NCBI RefSeq assembly: GCF_027596085.1
Contig: NC_072469.1
Coordinates: 19,051,281-19,115,280, forward strand
DNA length: 64,000 nt
Direction: 5' to 3'
Source: Anoplopoma fimbria
Lineage: Eukaryota > Chordata > Actinopteri > Perciformes > Anoplopomatidae
Shown here: positions 10,581 through 25,404 of the stretch, in pieces
Position numbering within the stretch: position 1 is the first letter of the stretch
Layout of the letters: each line of letters begins with the position of its first letter
The notes under the pieces: model-generated
What the model was told of the DNA's origin: nothing
Database searches by the model: none
Seen by the model: only the letters and a program-made list of their open reading frames with translations
Program-made: the position numbers and the translations under genes

Positions 10581-13492
10581 ATGATGAATGTTGCTTCTTA
10601 TATGTTGCTTACAAATAAATAAAGGACCAGAGGGAAAGACAAAGTACACACAATACACATACACACATACAATCAAGATAGACAACGCATGATTGGATGA
10701 GCAACCCTTACTTAGGTACAATAATGGGACTTTGAGCAATTTCCTGCAAGTATGTAATAGCAGTACTTTAGAATCGGTACCAGGAAAACGAACAGATGAA
10801 TGACTCAGATTGAGTGAGCAACTACTTGACCAAAGATATCACGTACGTACACATCAGCCATGTACTGTATATAATCAAAGAACACGATACAGTTTAAACA
10901 ACAATGGCGAAAGGAGCATACATGGAATTCAACAGATATAAGAGGAGAAAATTATAATATACAAAATCATATGGTGCGTGTGTAGAGATGTGAAAGACTG
11001 TGAGAGATTACCTATCGAAAGAAGATGCAAAGCGATATGAATGAACTCAAGTTCCATCTTGATTAAGTATGAAAGTATGAATATGCACCATTTGTCTTCT
11101 AACACCCCATAAAGTGAAGTTGAATGCTTGACGTCACTCATCGTGAGAGACAGAAAGCCTTCCCCTGACGTGCTCCATCCTCTCTCCATCCTTAATGGCT
11201 TAATGACCACCATTAAGGCTGTTTTGACAGAAAATAACTTGGCACCTGTCTTTTAGCCGTGGGAGGCCATCCACCCACTCTGTTCCCGTGGGCGACCAGG
11301 ACGCTGTTGAGGCGGAGTGGAAACTTTATTATCCTCATTCATTTGACGTTCAACCTCATTATTATTTTTTTTAAATTGAAATACACATTCACAGGTCGTG
11401 GGAAGGCCATCACTTTTTCAGGGAGCTTTGCCGTCATTTACATTTCAAAGAAAATCTTTTGAAAAAACTGTAACGCTACAAATTTCAATTTTGGTTTGTC
11501 CTCCAAAAAGACCAACCTCAGGCACAGTTTCCCAACAGGCAAATGAAATGCCTTGATTTTCCTCGACAAATCTGACATAACTTATATCTGCACCAGCATA
11601 ATGTCAGCACAAATACTGTGAAGCTCTTTTGCTGGCTCCTCTTTTTAAAACTGGATCTTAAAAGCCGACGTGTTAACCTGAGGAAGCACAATTTGTCAGC
11701 ATTAACTTACAGAAGTTTTTTTTTGGGGGGGGGGGCGACACTGATCCTTTCATGAGTCTGTTGATGTCAAAACAAAATAGCCCACTTATGATATTTTGAA
11801 CTGAAGTTTTTAAACTGTGATTCCTGGGTCGGAAGAAAAAATGTCCCAGTACTTGTTTCATTTGGGAAAAGTGAAAGCTGTAAGATGTACACCCACACAC
11901 ATACACAGAAACAGGCAAATGCACAATAACACAAATAGACTCACACACAGGCACAACTCCGTTCAGCTATCTATTAAATCTTTATCTTGGTTTTCAAAAC
12001 AACATTTAAGTAGCAATCTGTTTGTAGTGTTTTGGTAATCTTTGGTTTTCTTTTTATTTCCCTGCATCTCTCTCATACCTCGCTCTATTTTATTACATGC
12101 TGCTGTTGTCTGTGTTGCTGCCACTACTCATAGAGCTTGGCTTTGATTGATCACTTGCATCTCCCCCTCTCTGAAGTCCATTACTTATGGTAATGTTAGG
12201 TTAAATACATCTAAACTTGCTGATGATTGATTTATGCATCCTCATCCATAAACCTTCCCTTATTCTTCCCCCTCCTCCCCTTCCTCACTATTTTTCCCTC
12301 CCGTCTCCAACCCTCCCTGTATAATATATAACTTTTCAAGACAGCTGCTGTTTGGGTTGGGAGCAATCAGGCTATAAGGGAGGCCTGGCTGTCAGCTCCA
12401 CTGTTCAGGCTGCTGACAGAGCTCAGGGCTGGAGGGTCAGAAAATGAATACTCTGTGTAACACAGGCAGACTCTGCCAGCAGGCCAAACAAGCTCAAACT
12501 CATACCCTGAGACAGAGAAACATGACTAGTTTTATTTTGAAAATGCAATGAAAAGAAAAATACACATACATGTTTGTTGTACTGTACTAGTGAGGACCTC
12601 ATGCCCCACAAAAACTTTAACTCTCCATACTTGCAGACTCTTAAATCTAATCCTAAATTTAATTCTAGTTCTTACTTTAACTGTGCGTCCTCTTTTCCAT
12701 CTATAAGCACAAGTTAATATTAGAAAACAATTACTGTTGACTGAGCATTATATATTGTAGTAATATGAGTGCAGTGTGTGATTAAATTATTCTACCTCCC
12801 CTTGTTTATGATTTTGATTGGCTGAGATTGTCTTTCCTCGAAAATCTAAGTTATACTGTTTTTGTTTTGTAATTCCTTTGGACTTGGAAATGGACAATAA
12901 AGCACAACACCTCGACTAACACAAACATTAAACATTAAACATAATTAAAGCAGTGTTGTTGGTTTGCAGTGAATCTGATAAAGTCAGCAGTTACGATACA
13001 TGATTTCAACTTTATCAACATGGTCTGTTTGACTCTGCAAATATGATAAACATGTTCGATTAGCAAAGTATGCAGAGCCTCTGACCACAGTAAATGTGCT
13101 GTTTTTAATGGCCGTGCACAGTCAACATACCCACTCACATTATGACACTAAATTAGTTTTAAAACATTAAGGATTTCAGCTTTAAACTCAAGTTGCAACC
13201 TCAAGGACAAGGAGAAGTTGGCCGACTGAAAAGGTGTGAATGGGCCTAAACGACGTCCCTTTGCAAATATGTCCTCACCTCAGATGTCTACAACCTAAAT
13301 GGTTGTTACCAAGATAGAATTGCAAAAGCATGCACATAGGGAGAGAAACACAGACACACATGACATCGCATTCACACTCTGACAAAATACACACCCATGC
13401 TCACACTCAGCGTGTTAATGTGAAAGCCTCAACACTTCAGGGACATGGTGAACCCCAGATCCATCTCTGTCCTGACAGCAGTCCTCCATTAG

Positions 13493-13615
<123 letters not shown>

Positions 13616-13655
13616 TGTGGTTGCAGAACATACAGTACTTTATCAGAAAAAAAAC

Positions 13656-13683
13656 CACACACACACACACACACACACACACA
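13656..13683. repeat. (CA)n microsatellite, 28 bp
   Basis: Short pure tract, (UG)n in the transcript, 233 nt downstream of the exon 4 donor and 42 bp from the larger tract. Confidence 0.95.
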
Positions 13684-13915
13684 ATGCTAATACATATACA
13701 GGATGCATTTTCTCACCTGGAACACGCACACTCTAGAAAATGCAACAAAACACTGAGTTGCTGAATGCACAAACACAATGCTATTGAATAAACATTGTGA
13801 ACTCGCAATTTTATCATCTTTGTCCCAAACATGACCAATTAGCTGCATAAACAGAGGAAGACATAAGTGAAAACACAAATTAACCCATGCAAATGTGAAC
13901 ACAAGGCCGACTCAC

Positions 13916-13985
13916 CTTTCTCTGTCTCCAGCAGTGTTGTTGTAAAGATGATTGGCAGCTCCATCAGCACATGCCCTCAAGAGAG
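13916..13985 (-). CDS. tpk1: tpk1 exon 4: thiamine pyrophosphokinase, residues 40-63
   Basis: This 70-bp exon has acceptor ..CTGTAG and donor GTGAG. It completes the split codon G|CT (Ala40) from exon 3 and leaves AG for the Ser63 codon in exon 5. It encodes LLRACADGAANHLYNNTAG then DRE, against human LLRACADGGANRLYDITEG. The ACADGxAN motif (Asp47) is a conserved nucleotide-binding signature of TPK. This fish protein has Ala where human has the second Gly, a small substitution, and His for Arg in the following position. The short tract of pyrimidines before the acceptor is modest, so this exon rests mainly on protein match and phase. Confidence 0.95.
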
Positions 13986-16359
13986 CTACAGAGAGATAGA
14001 CAGAGAGATACTTTAGCCTGTGTAACTGAAGGCAATTGGTTTAATATAAATAGCACACCTAACATTCACTGGAGACACATTTCTGCCTTTATATGACCAA
14101 GTGACTGTTATATATGTGCCAGTTCAAACTGGTTTAAACGATGTGTAGTACCAAAATTACCAGTCTCCAGCTTAAGTTGGGTGTGCCCATTCTACTTTAG
14201 GATGTTCCATTTGTTCTTTCTATCTGGGTGGGTACACCACCTTAGCAGAGACTGGTGTCCTTAAAGTGTTATTTTTTTCCTCACACTTCACTTACATCAA
14301 TTCTTCCACCTTAAAAACTCATCACATTCAGAAAGCCTCACAGCAGGCATGAAACGCCACAGATGATTAGTCCCACAGGAAGGAGATACAAAGAATGACA
14401 CATAATGATTGGCATTGGACACTGTATACTTTGAGAAGCAAAGGGATTAGGAATTGTGACCTGCCATGTATGAGTGCAAGTTGTACATGGTACAAAGGTT
14501 TTCAAAGGAATTATTCTCAGATGGATTCTCTTTATACTGTGCTGCGGTTTCTTTTCAAAGGGTGTTCAGGGTCTTTGTGAGGACAACTACAGCTTTTGTA
14601 GCCTGCTGGCTTGATTCTTGTTTTGTGAGATATGTTTAGATAAGTGTCTTATAATAAAAGGGATGTTATTATACACTGATACTGATTTTCATAGCAGTGT
14701 GAACAGCACGCCATTTCTCCACAAAAAAGCCTTTATTAAAATCGGGACTCTTGTTTTCCTTATCATTGTCCTTGATATCATCTGCTCACTAGTTTGCTGG
14801 CTTCCACTGCACACCAAGCATAAATGCAGATTTCAGTGGCCTCTATGTTTCCATACGACAGCGTGCTGCGCGTGTCGCATGCTGGTCGGTTCTGGACCGT
14901 GACCAGTTAACACTGAAATCTGATGTTGGCCACAATTAAAAGAAATCCGATCTGAGTATTAAATCAGAATTGAACACTAAGGCTTGTAGAGTAAATGTAG
15001 CAACAGATGAATGTGCTTCTGCTTTATACACCCGCGCTTTTAATTTATCAAAAAAGGAAAAATATAACAACAATGTGCAATTTAAACACAGCACGAGTTT
15101 TGACACCAACATCAGTAATACCAAGGCTTTTGTTAAACAAAAACCTTGGTATTACATCAATCACTGTAGGTCCAAATTAGTTTTAAAAGAGAACTACCTT
15201 TCTGCCATATAAAATATAACAAATGACACACTACACACACAAGTAAATTGGAGTTGACCCTTTAAAGGCAAAGTAAGTGAAAGAGCACTTATCTTTTCTG
15301 ATTTTAAAAACAGTTAAATGAGGTGGTTATTTGCCATTCTTAAAAAGGTATTCAAGTTGCACTAAATTAGATGCAAACTATTTGCAAATGTATGCTCTTT
15401 CAAGGCCGCTATTCTATTCAAATTGAACAGGCAGTCTATTTTTTTAAGAGTTTGTGGCTCCTGTGTTGCACATAGGGGAAAACTTATCAGCTGTCGTTTG
15501 CCACTTGCATCTAGTTCAAAAACTAACTAAAGCCTGCACCAAAGAGGCGATGGGCAACTATTGTACACAAGATTGATGTCTCACCTGCTTTATATATATG
15601 TATGTATATATATTTCTACTGTATACGTTTTTGCTACTGTGCTAACTGTCCAGAACTGTAAAATTCTGTCTTACAGTCAATTAATTTATTTTTTATTATT
15701 TTATTTATTATAGCGAGACAATGACATGCATGACAAGATGAAACAGAATTTGATTCATTGGCTGACAATACAGGATTAACATGACGGGGCAAAAACAAAA
15801 GACTATGAACGAGACAATAGTACCTGCTACCTGCCTCACATTTCAGGGTAAAATAATCATCAAGACTTTCTACTGGTAAACTGACTCCTGCACATCACAG
15901 ACATGAATTAAATATAGTTTACAATGCTGTTCTTCAGGATGTAAACTGTAACAACGACACATCACAGTCCTACAAATATGCGCTTGCATGTACAGAGCAT
16001 ACTTTGTTACACCTACACACTGCTAATCCACATGCACAGACTCACACATGCACTTAAATAGACAAGATTAGGTGATCCTTAATCTAACTGTCCTTGTCTG
16101 GAGTGCTTAAAAAGTAGAAGAATGCAGACAAATTTGCATTGATGTAAATAAGACACTGAAAGCAGTGCTTTATTCATAACCCTCACCACCTGCTGTCGAC
16201 GTTTCACGTCAAGAAATGATTGGAATGTAAATGACTCATTATCTCTGAAAGGGTGCAAAGGCTGAGAAACTTTTCAAACAATAACTCGAAAAAACTGAGA
16301 AACTCTTCTTTAAGCCTGCTGGTGCCAGACTGTGAAGCTATCATTCATTATCTGTGTAT

Positions 16360-16370
16360 ACACACAAACA

Positions 16371-16410
<40 letters not shown>
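16360..16410. repeat. (CA)n microsatellite, interrupted
   Basis: CA-rich with AAACA interruptions at the left end; (UG)n in the tpk1 transcript. Confidence 0.95.
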
Positions 16411-16414
<4 letters not shown>

Positions 16415-16507
16415 CAGACAGAATAATTTTCAGACTTAAGGTTCTAGTACAGTTACTTCTGTCTGTCAATCATTTACTCAGCTCTGGTTGCATGACATGC
16501 CATTAAA

Positions 16508-16635
<128 letters not shown>

Positions 16636-16760
16636 CTAAATGTTGCTTTCAAGTAGCAACATCATAACACCCTTTCAAAACTATCTGACGTTTGTAGCAT
16701 TTCCCATTATATGCATTTTCTCACTATATTTTTGCTTATATATCCATCTGTAATCTTAGG

Positions 16761-16862
16761 CTGCTTTCACACTGTGGTGGAATAAAAAGGGCCATCGGGC
16801 AACCATAATATGCAATTTATCATAGGCTTTGATAAGCAAGGTCCCTTCCAGTATGAAAGCAG
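16761..16862. mobile_element. Short MITE with 14-bp inverted termini
   Basis: CTGCTTTCACACTG at 16761-16774 and CAGTATGAAAGCAG at 16849-16862 are inverted with one mismatch and enclose about 74 bp. The CTGCTTTCACAC-type terminus resembles a widespread class of small non-autonomous hAT or piggyBac-like elements. No target duplication is obvious, so the family is open. Confidence 0.55.
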
Positions 16863-17298
16863 ATCTCATAAATATCAATGAGCCATAGTTTTTCAATAAT
16901 CTTGTTTACATTAAAACCTCTTTTGAAATGATTTTACACTGTTAATTTATCATTACATTTACTTTATGCCGGGGTTTCCCCATAGTATTTACAGTGCAGC
17001 CTCCCTCCTCCGCTGAATTAAAAGCCGCCTCTGCTTATGTTGGAAGAATGACATGACAAGTTTATAAATGATATTAGCCTCATTAGGCTTCAGGAAGTAT
17101 TTGAGCAGTGGCGCTACAGCATACAGCGGACACCAGACTGACTTTATTTCGTTAAACACCAGTTGGACGATTGTTTTATCAAACACAGTCTGGTTGAGCT
17201 TAAAGTTTTTTGTATGGTTTAGTATATGACGTTAACTTGTATTGATCAGCTGGACAGCAATGGCTGTGACATGCTAGCCATCTTCCAACTGAACATTT

Positions 17299-17319
17299 AA
17301 AAAAAAAAAAAAAAAAAAA
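17299..17319. repeat. Poly-A run, 21 bp
   Basis: Homopolymer A tract (poly-U in the tpk1 transcript). No LINE or SINE body is recognised beside it. Confidence 0.95.
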
Positions 17320-18109
17320 CTTTAACAGTTTAAAGTTTTATATCCCAATCAATCAGGGATTACATTTTCCCATTAAAGCACGCTGTTCCCTGTGTTCTGG
17401 TTGATGTCTCTGACTGTGTGTCTAACTTCAATTGTTCTGGTGTATGCCTGTCAAATAGTCAAGAAGTGCGCTTCTTCTATCGATTTAAGATTTTTCACAC
17501 AATTTTCTACAATCTTACTTCTCAGAAAACAGGTCAAACTTATTCAAAAGCTAATCTTCATTGTAAAGGGAATGCCTGTGGGAGCTTTTGTCTTTTCTAG
17601 ATCTCTCAACATTCAGTTTGTCTTCATCACAGTAGGCCTAAATGGCAAAAGTGTTTAAAATGATCTTGAGAACGATTATCTCTATCTGCACTCCATTCAG
17701 GCAGACAAATACAATTACTGTTACTGAAAACAATGAATTGCCGTCTGTATGAAGTGCACCCCAATTGTGAAGTCAGCAGCTGAACTACCTCCATCTTCTC
17801 CTTCTCTCCAGAGGATTTGAGTTTAACGAACAAGCTCCACAAAAAAAATCCCATACAGGCCTCTAGCTGCCTTATGAATTCTGACGGTGATATGAGCGGG
17901 GGACAGCAGAAGCAGTAAGTGGAGATGACCTTGTAAATTAACTGGCCATAATAATCCCTCCCTGCGGGTGTAGAACCAACTCCTCCTGCCACTCATTCTG
18001 CTGGATGACAGATATGGTGTGCAGGAGATAATGCAATTCCACACCCAGTACTAAACCTGTCATTTCAGTCATTTTTGAGTTTGATGCAGGACTGATGCAT
18101 GTTCATGCA

Positions 18110-18239
<130 letters not shown>

Positions 18240-19013
18240 TGTGAGGTATATTCTATAGCAGGCCGGTATTGATGAGGTTAGTGGTGAGGATTAATACCTG
18301 TCAGGTTGGGGCTTTAGCATTGTACAGGAGAGGGCAAACGGTCACAGAGGGCGGTGAAAAGATTATTATCCTTATTATGATGCCTTGATGCCCTCCCTTC
18401 ATCTATCAGTCCACCTCTCCCCCTCCACCTGTCCTCCTGTCTCCAGATACACCCTGCTCTCTACACCTTGCCTCAAATTTGATTGATTTCCTGCACACAT
18501 ATATCTCATTTTCTTTTTTCTAAAGCTCCACTCTGTTACTATTTATTCTTTTGCTCTATCCTACTCTTTGTTATTCCAGGGGGCAAAATTTCACTGGCTC
18601 TTCACCTCATACTTTTTCCTTTCCACTAAATTAGCTTCTTGGCTTACGGACGACCTCTATCCATTAATCCTCGCGAACTGCTTCTCTCTTTGAATTCTCA
18701 ACGTACCTATTTACTCCCCCTGACACAAGTGCTTAAATGCAGGAGTTCAGGAAGTGTGTGTGTGCACGTCAACGCACTGCAGACAAATCACCCAACCTGG
18801 CCTTGATTGCAAGGCTGATACTCAACTGGCTGATGGGTGATGTTCATAAACTTCAACTCTGGCAAGCTGCTCCACATCAACAAATGATGAAAGCAGGGCC
18901 CAGGCCTGTCTTTTAGTTTTTTCTCTTGGAGAGAGACACCTTCACTGATTGCTTTATTGATTTGCTTGTTTGTGTTGTTACACAGAAGTAAGTGAAGGAT
19001 CTGTAAGTAGGCA

Positions 19014-19115
19014 AATGAGTGACTGATTGACTGAATGAACAAGTGAGTGGGTGACTGACTAGACGAGCAAGTGGGTGACTGATGGACTAGATGAGTGAGA
19101 GTGTGCGTGAGTGAG
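19014..19115. repeat. Degenerate TGAC/TGAG tandem array
   Basis: About 100 bp of repeated GTGAGTGGGTGACTGACT-like units with irregular period. It is a decayed minisatellite; it lacks stop codons in one minus frame and so lengthens a spurious open frame. Confidence 0.75.
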
Positions 19116-22100
19116 ATAAGCAGCGTGATCCCACCGCACAACATCACACTCGGCATGTGTAAACGAGCTTCCCTTTGATCTGCGTTGCGCTCTCCCAGCC
19201 TGTATCGCTCCTTTGCTCCCTGCTGCTCCACCTCTCCCACAGGTGATGAGGGGGCCCAAGGGCAGCACATCAGAGAACCTGAGAGAGCAGAATGTGTGTG
19301 TGTCTGTAAGGGTGGAGACCTGGCTACGAGGCCTCCAGGTGAACAACCATCTGGAGAGTGACACACGCTCATGCGCGCACTGACAAATCCCACAAACAAC
19401 ATTAAAAATACATGGCATATCAAGTGGGGAACGATAAACTTGCTAAAAGCGTGTTTACCATTACACTGCGAGAGATCTGACATCTGCCATTCATGCAACA
19501 TCATCACCACCATCGCCACCATCCTGTCAAAACTTCTTCAATTCCCAAGTGCAAAACTGCCAAGAGCAAAACTGATCAGGAAAACTTCCCAATTTCTGAC
19601 ATTCACACCACAGCATTGCTTGTGGCACTTTAGAAACCACCAGACAACGCTCTGAAACTTTAATAAGTAGCCTTATATAAGAAGGAGCAAACGCCATATG
19701 ATGTTTTCAAGCTGCATCATACTTATATTCATATTCTTTCTATCTCAGTGTGATCGCAAAATGGAACAGGTGGATGGTTTGACACAATGCTTAACTTATG
19801 ATTCTTGTTACTGAATAACTAGCAAGTATTGACTTGGATGAGAAAGAAATTGAAATATCTCCACAATGTAAAATGTAATCACTGGAGTATAACCACATCA
19901 GTTGAACTTTGCTGGTCTGGTCACATTTTTTGATTTGAAAACAAGGGTATTAAATGAAAAATATCAATCTCCAAAGTCAACAGGGCGTAAATGATCTATT
20001 ACAGGTCTAATATCTCCACATGCTGATATCGAAACTGTCTTTTCTGTCTTGTCAATTTAGAGATTGTTTGCGCTGAAAAATTGGTGTTGGAATACATTTT
20101 ATATCATATAGCTGCAATTTTCTAAAAAAAACAATTGTTTTGTGCAGATATACAGAAAACTGGCCTTTACTCTGGATGCACATTGTAGGACTCTGATTAG
20201 AGGTATTGTCGACAAACCCCCTTCCATTGTAATTAGCATTCACCAATAACTTCTTGATGAACGTTATAGGTTTTTCTTCCTTTTAATTCTACATTTTTTA
20301 TTCTTCTCACTTAATTAACAATCCAAAGGATCTTTATCTTGGGGCAACAGGCAACCTTTTGTGTGTGGAACCAGATTAGGAAACTGCTTTGTCTGATGCC
20401 ATTAAACATTTTTCTAGAGGTCCTCTAGTACAAAAGCAAAAACAGAGGGAGCTGTGCGACAGAAAGAGCTCAGGTGCCTCTTGGGTTATTTCTAAGTTGA
20501 TAAGAATATCAAAAGCTGTGGTCATTGGAATTCAATCTGAGGTAGTTTTAATTACACGTTTGCCTTCAAAGTGACTTTGTTTACTCTACCTTCCCTGATT
20601 GCATAAATGCACGTATAACATTTTTTTTTTATAAATTAGTTTGCCTACAGTTTTTTGGGGTTGTTTCACAGTCTCAGCATCAAAACTGTAAAGACCCAGT
20701 GATCCAGGCTACTTCTCGCCACTACGCCCTTAGTGAAACAAAGACGTGCTTAACAAATTCAGCACAGTTTGGCTCAAGTTATTCTTGTTCAGTTAGCTCT
20801 GTTTCTGATCAGTTCACCAGATTTAAAAGAAAAAACACAGTTGTAGGATACAGGTTTGGATGACAATGTCTGGTTTAAAAGCTCAAAGTCAGCTTTGCAT
20901 ATTTAATACATCACAGCCTAGCAACACAACCACTATGCATGAACGCATCTCATAAGCAACACCTCGGGGAGTCTGAAGCTCGACTTCCCTTCAAAAACCT
21001 GTTTTTCCTCTTTTAACAATGAGCCTTTGGAGGATGTTTTTTTGAATTCCTGTTCGTCTCTTAATCTGATAAAAGGTCTTGGGAGTATTCATGAAGCAGA
21101 GGGAAATCTAATTATTTTTTGGATCCTCTAGTTACCCAGCTACAAAAAAAGGGATTGGAATCTAGGGGACTTCCTTGGTTCACAAATTGCCAGCAGCTTG
21201 TTACCAACAGGTTGCTGATGTGAGAGTGAACACAGAGTGAACACAGTCCTCCCCATCGTCAACAATAAACATCAAAATGCCCCTTGGCATGAATGTTACT
21301 ACAAAGCTGTTTGTATTACGCAACAGGTTTTGCATGTCTGAATATGAATGTACAGCCTCTGTCCTGCTTAAGATGTTTTCTCCTTTTTCACAGCAAATTG
21401 TGTTCTTTGCTACTTTTATACGTATATGCAAGGGTTGTGACATAGAAATATGCTTGCTTAAGTGCAAGACAGTGAAGTATACCCTATGTTCAAATCACTA
21501 ACTAGATCATCTCCTCTCTGATGAAAGGCTAGAAGAGACCCCAGAGATGGAAGCAACAGCTCAGAGTCAGTTTTAGGGGGGATTTGTTATGACTGAAACA
21601 CGTTCTAAATGTAGGGTTCTTGGGTCCACTGGGTTTGTTTATATCGACCTAGTCACTCCCCCGCTGAGTGGAGTGGACACTTACCTTTACTGCCTGTGTT
21701 CACATTATTTATCAACCAATTAGCTGTAATGAATGAATACACACTTGAGTGAATCCGAATGGATGTGCTATTCTTGTTATCTTGAGACCTTACAAAAAAA
21801 AGAGGGCTTTCAAGGAGTTTGAATGAATACAAAATGTCTACTGTAAAGCATAGGGTTCAGCTCTGTGAAAGAATGACCTAGAGAACTAATGAATGGAAAG
21901 AATACAGATCTTTTAAAAAAAAGCAGTACAGCTCTTATTTGATCACATTCGTTTCAGGTTTATCTGTTAAGTTAAATGACCCATGTTTGAACTGACATTT
22001 CAGATTCAAAACTCATTAGGCCATTTAATCATGATAATACAAAGTCAATGTCTAACGGGCAACACAACCATGCTGCATATTCAAGCTGTGAATGCAGTGG

Positions 22101-22459
22101 ACATTTTGCAAATTTTGTTTAATATTATAATTGTTTTGATTATATCAATTGTCCTGGTCTTTAAGCCACAGGGGTTATAAAACCAAATATCAAGAAACAT
22201 TTTCTGCAAAAGAATTATGTCATCTTAAACTTAATTAAAACACATCTCACAGGAAATGTGGGCAGAGGGCAGAGAGGGGGCATCTTCAATGACATGGCAG
22301 TAATTATGATTATTGCACGGTGGAGACTACACAGGCCAGAGAGCACAGTCCCACAAAAAACAACAGGGGAATTAATGCTCAGTGCAAATCAATGCAGACA
22401 AGATCGAAGTGACATTAAGGAGGCTTGTTTGATCTGTGTCGGTGATGTGTGAGATATAC

Positions 22460-22534
22460 CTTTAGTCCAGAGAATGTGGAGGTAGTCTTTATTTAGAGGC
22501 TGGTTCAGAATAATCAGACAGATCCTCTGCGTGC
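22460..22534 (-). CDS. tpk1: tpk1 exon 3: thiamine pyrophosphokinase, residues 15-40
   Basis: This 75-bp exon has acceptor CTTGTGCAG and donor GTATAT. It completes Gly15 (G|GC) and leaves one G for Ala40. It encodes TQRICLIILNQPLNKDYL then HILWTK, against human [29 protein letters not shown] is the first beta strand and turn of the N-terminal alpha/beta domain that binds ATP. The junctions to exons 2 and 4 keep frame, which is strong evidence for a working gene rather than a retrocopy. Confidence 0.96.
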
Positions 22535-24251
22535 CTGCACAAGAAAACAGGGGGGAAAAGGGAAAGGTATGAAAGAAAAACAATCAGATAGAGATACTAC
22601 AGACGATGGAACATAATGGTCACATAGCAAAACACAACAAATCATTATTTGCATGTTAAAAAAGCCTTTTAAGGCTGAGCTAAATAAGGAACAAAAATAA
22701 AACAATGGCGTGATAATGAGCTCATTATCACAGAGACAGGAAAACAAGAGGGAGGATTAAAAACAGAAACCATTCCAAACAAGTCAGGATGTTGAACGTT
22801 GGTTCTGTGAAAGTTCGAAATGTTTTCCCACACGCATCAAATGAGTGGTTTATTTGCATCAGAAAAGAACAAAAACACAAGAAGTAGAGAGAGTAGAGGC
22901 AATGCCTATCTAAATTATGCAACAATTTTCCAGTACCTTTACTCTCATGGACCAGGTTCACGAGTCAAAGTCCTCTGTATAAGTTTCTGTTGGGTTTCTT
23001 TCAAGGAAAATGCTGCCCACATATCTCATCACTGCTGACTTGAATATCTTGACCTTGATGACACACCATCTGTACCTACATGGCTACACAGGAAAGCCCT
23101 TTCAAAACAGCACAACGAAAAATAACCTGACATTCTACAGCTCATCGCTTTCCTCTTAGTGTACCTCCATGCTTCTTTGTCAAAGTCTCTATCCCAGGGT
23201 GCATCTTTTCAGAAATCTATTTCCTTTCTCAACCCTGCATCCATCTTTTCTTTTGCTCTGCTTCTAATGCAGATCCCCTAATACTTTACAATTGTCATTT
23301 TTCTGTCTGCAAGAGATGAAAAAAATTATAATGGGGAAACTCTGCATTCGTTGACAAAGTCAAAACAGAGCTGCTAGAAAAGCCTTAATGGAGCAAAGAA
23401 TAGAGCACAAGCTCTCTCTCTCCCTCGCCTTCACACTTAGCCATTTCACTGCATGCTCATTTATCTTTCACTCTCATGTCTGCCCCTGTGAATGATTTCC
23501 CATCCATTTTTTTTTAAGTTGTTGCCCTTTGTAGCGAAGCCAAACTGCCATATGCAAGCTTAAGCAGCGCTGTGATTACAATGCCCTCTTCCCTCTCTGC
23601 TTAACTGTATTTATGCAAATTCCACATAACTGGATACCAGTTTCGGGAAAAACACTGCATGGCATATCTAATAAAGCTTGTATCTTTCCCAATGCACATT
23701 TCATAATTTATCAGAAATGAAGAGGGAGGCCAGAGAAAGCAGTGGTTAAGAAGGAAGAAGAAGAATATCCTGAGGTTTCATGGAATTCTCACCTTGTGTC
23801 CTGTAAAGCTCCCTTTGTGGTGTTAAACCCTCAAGTGTAAAAGGTGCATTTTGAATAAGCTTAGAAAGTGTGGAAGAAAAAATTGTCTTTGGGTTTGTGA
23901 CCTTTTTTTTGCAGCAGAGGGCTTGATGCTGTTAAAAAGTTCACATCCGTGGAAGGTCATTTCCAATACGAAAGTCAACCCCAGCAGAGAATGGTAAAGG
24001 GAAGAGGAGAGAAAGACAGGATGAAGAGGTGGAGGAAATGAAAGGAGGACACAAGGATGGGTAGGTGAGGAGGTGAGGAGGAGCAAAAAGGAGGAGTTGA
24101 TTTGTCAGTCTTGTCTCTTAATTGGCTGGAGGTGTACAGAGAACAAAAGACAAACCCAACCAGCCGTGACTTTTCAGATAACCCGTCATCACACACTCTC
24201 CTCCCCGCGCACACAAACACACTCAAAGTAGCCCCCCAACAACCCCACAAC

Positions 24252-24280
<29 letters not shown>
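24252..24280. repeat. (CA)n microsatellite, 29 bp
   Basis: Short pure tract 72 bp before the longest tract of the window; (UG)n in tpk1 pre-mRNA. Confidence 0.95.
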
Positions 24281-24282
<2 letters not shown>

Positions 24283-24351
24283 TGGTGAGCAGCCTTCTGT
24301 GCACTCCGTTCAAAGAAATGTCACCTTGGAAGTGCCAGACAGCATAAATGC

Positions 24352-24495
<144 letters not shown>

Positions 24496-25404
24496 AAAAA
24501 ATCCTAGCACATAACCTGACACGAAGATATTCCAGGAATAGGCATTTATAATTAAAAAGATGAAATTTAAAAGGCTAACTTTGCACACGAGGGATTTTAA
24601 AATGCAGACATCCAGAGGCTGTTTTCACATCCTCCACCGCGTCTAGATAAGTATTCACTGTTAGATATGAAACCAAAGCAATGATGGAAATATTTTCTAA
24701 ACTTATCTAAAAGAGGAAAAAGTGTATAATGCACAGCTGGGAGAAAGATTTCAGTGGGAATGTGAATGATACAGGGAATCTCAAACACATGCTGTCTTTG
24801 ATTAGAAAAGTGAGGGATTTATCAAGAAATTGTATCATCAGGAGGATTTGTGTGATCTGATCTGTTCTGATCTGCAACCATTATTTGCACTCTCAGTAAA
24901 ATCTGTAGAATAATTATTGGATTTGCACAGAGAGCAAACTCAGGTGCTTGGCCTGTAATGCTTAGCCAGCGTGTTTGAGTAAATATCTGTCTCAATGGAT
25001 GCTTCAAAACTGCTGATAGCATCCTATCAGAAGTGAGTGTTTCTTGACTGATGTTGGCCTTTGAGGCTTTATTGATTTTTTTTTGAGCTGTGCAAGCCAA
25101 CACCACTTCTGTGTTCCTGTTCTGTGCAAATCAGACACGTGTGCGAGAATGTCAAGTTTATACAAACATATGTACATACAAGAGCCCAATTACAGCGGCC
25201 CTAAGTAGTCTAACAGCAGGATTATAACCTTCAAACAGCAATCAAGAGGAGACAGAGAGGGAGAGAGAGACAAATGAAGCAATGCACCATAATACAACCT
25301 ACACTACTATGAATGAACGGTGCATGACGCAGTACCAGGCCTTGTTCTTTCAGTGGCACTCATTCATTCACTAATTGTATCACAATGGGACAAATTATGT
25401 GCTG

